Assembly: GCA_021737905.1 (NCBI GenBank)
Contig: JAIPDA010000152.1
Coordinates: forward strand, 1 to 5,700
DNA from: Rhodoferax sp.
Lineage (GTDB): Bacteria > Pseudomonadota > Gammaproteobacteria > Burkholderiales > Burkholderiaceae_C
Reading direction: 5' to 3'
Length of the DNA stretch: 5,700 bases
The notes beneath the pieces are model-generated. The model had not been told where the DNA came from. It made no database searches and saw only the letters and a list, made by a program, of their open reading frames with translations. Positions 5,396-5,700 of this stretch are shown piece after piece (the stretch's first letter is position 1; each line of letters begins with the position of its first letter). The translations under genes were made by a program, and so were the position numbers.

Positions 5396-5700
5396 GCGCG
5401 CGCCAGGCTCAGTCCGTGGTTCTTCAAGGGCAATGAACGGATGCGCTTGCCCGAAGCAGCAAAAATGGCATTGGCCAGGGCCGGTGCCAGCGGTGCCTGC
5501 GCAGGCTCACCCACGCCGCCCCAGAAGCCACCGGAAGGCGCAATCACCGCCACCACCTTGGGCATTTCATTCAAACGCATGAGCCGGTAGTCATGGAAGT
5601 TGGACTGCTCGATGCGCCCGTCCTTGACCGTCATCTCGCCCCAGAAAATAGCGCTCAGGCCGTGCACCACGCTGCCCTGAATCTGCGCCTCGATGTTGTC
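5392..5700 (-). CDS. Molybdopterin-binding large subunit of a xanthine dehydrogenase-family enzyme (isoquinoline 1-oxidoreductase beta-like), 3' end
   Basis: The last 102 residues of a protein whose 5' part lies beyond base 5700. The chain enters in frame as DNIEAQIQGSVVHGLSAIFW and contains HDYRLMRLNEMPKV (36-49), then GGFWGGVGEPAQAPLAPALA (57-76). Glu65 of this fragment, in GGVGEP, matches the catalytic glutamate beside the molybdenum in this family. The form GGVGEPAQAPLAPA is typical of the IorB-like branch, whose members hydroxylate N-heterocycles or oxidise aldehydes and work with a 2Fe-2S subunit and often a cytochrome c. The substrate cannot be told from the C-terminus. The stop overlaps the soxX ATG, so it is in the same operon as soxXYZA. 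Full members are about 700-780 residues. Confidence 0.9.
   Translation of the reverse strand, partial: DNIEAQIQGSVVHGLSAIFWGEMTVKDGRIEQSNFHDYRLMRLNEMPKVVAVIAPSGGFWGGVGEPAQAPLAPALANAIFAASGKRIRSLPLKNHGLSLARA

Overview
The window looks like chromosomal DNA of a betaproteobacterium, most likely a member of the Comamonadaceae (Burkholderiales). The grounds are the high GC content, the dense gene packing, a thiolase that reads like BktB of Cupriavidus, and a periplasmic sulfur-oxidation (Sox) gene set. This placement is inferred from sequence character, not from a search. No stretch longer than 158 bases lacks a gene.

Left part, minus strand (1-1852). A Phd/YefM-type antitoxin gene and a VapC-like PIN toxin gene overlap. 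The toxin gene ends 4 bases before mnmG, the wobble-uridine tRNA-modification enzyme, whose 5' two thirds (394 codons) lie in the window. A nested TGTACA palindrome upstream of the antitoxin start is the obvious candidate operator. Transcription of a tRNA-modifying enzyme may therefore run through an autoregulated toxin-antitoxin pair whose toxin family often cuts tRNA.

Middle, plus strand (2011-3195). A complete beta-ketothiolase gene (bktB-like) is transcribed divergently from the toxin-antitoxin pair, with a strong ribosome binding site. The 158-base divergent region holds the palindrome and a 10-base direct repeat.

Right part, minus strand (3226-5700). Read 5' to 3', the order is: the 3' end of a molybdenum-hydroxylase large subunit (xanthine dehydrogenase / isoquinoline 1-oxidoreductase beta family), soxX, soxY, soxZ, soxA. 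The junctions are ATGA overlap, ATGA overlap, a 1-base gap and a 10-base gap, so the five genes look like one operon. It ends at soxA, converging on the thiolase. SoxX and SoxA keep all the haem ligands expected of the SoxAX cytochrome, and SoxZ looks normal. SoxY lacks the usual C-terminal GGCGG carrier arm and ends in ACVDGS instead. No soxB follows soxA.

This combination is the most interesting part of the window: a SoxAX-SoxYZ set joined to a molybdenum hydroxylase, with an altered carrier arm and no adjacent soxB. It may be a variant carrier system acting on something other than plain thiosulfate. That function is a hypothesis; the gene identities are well supported.
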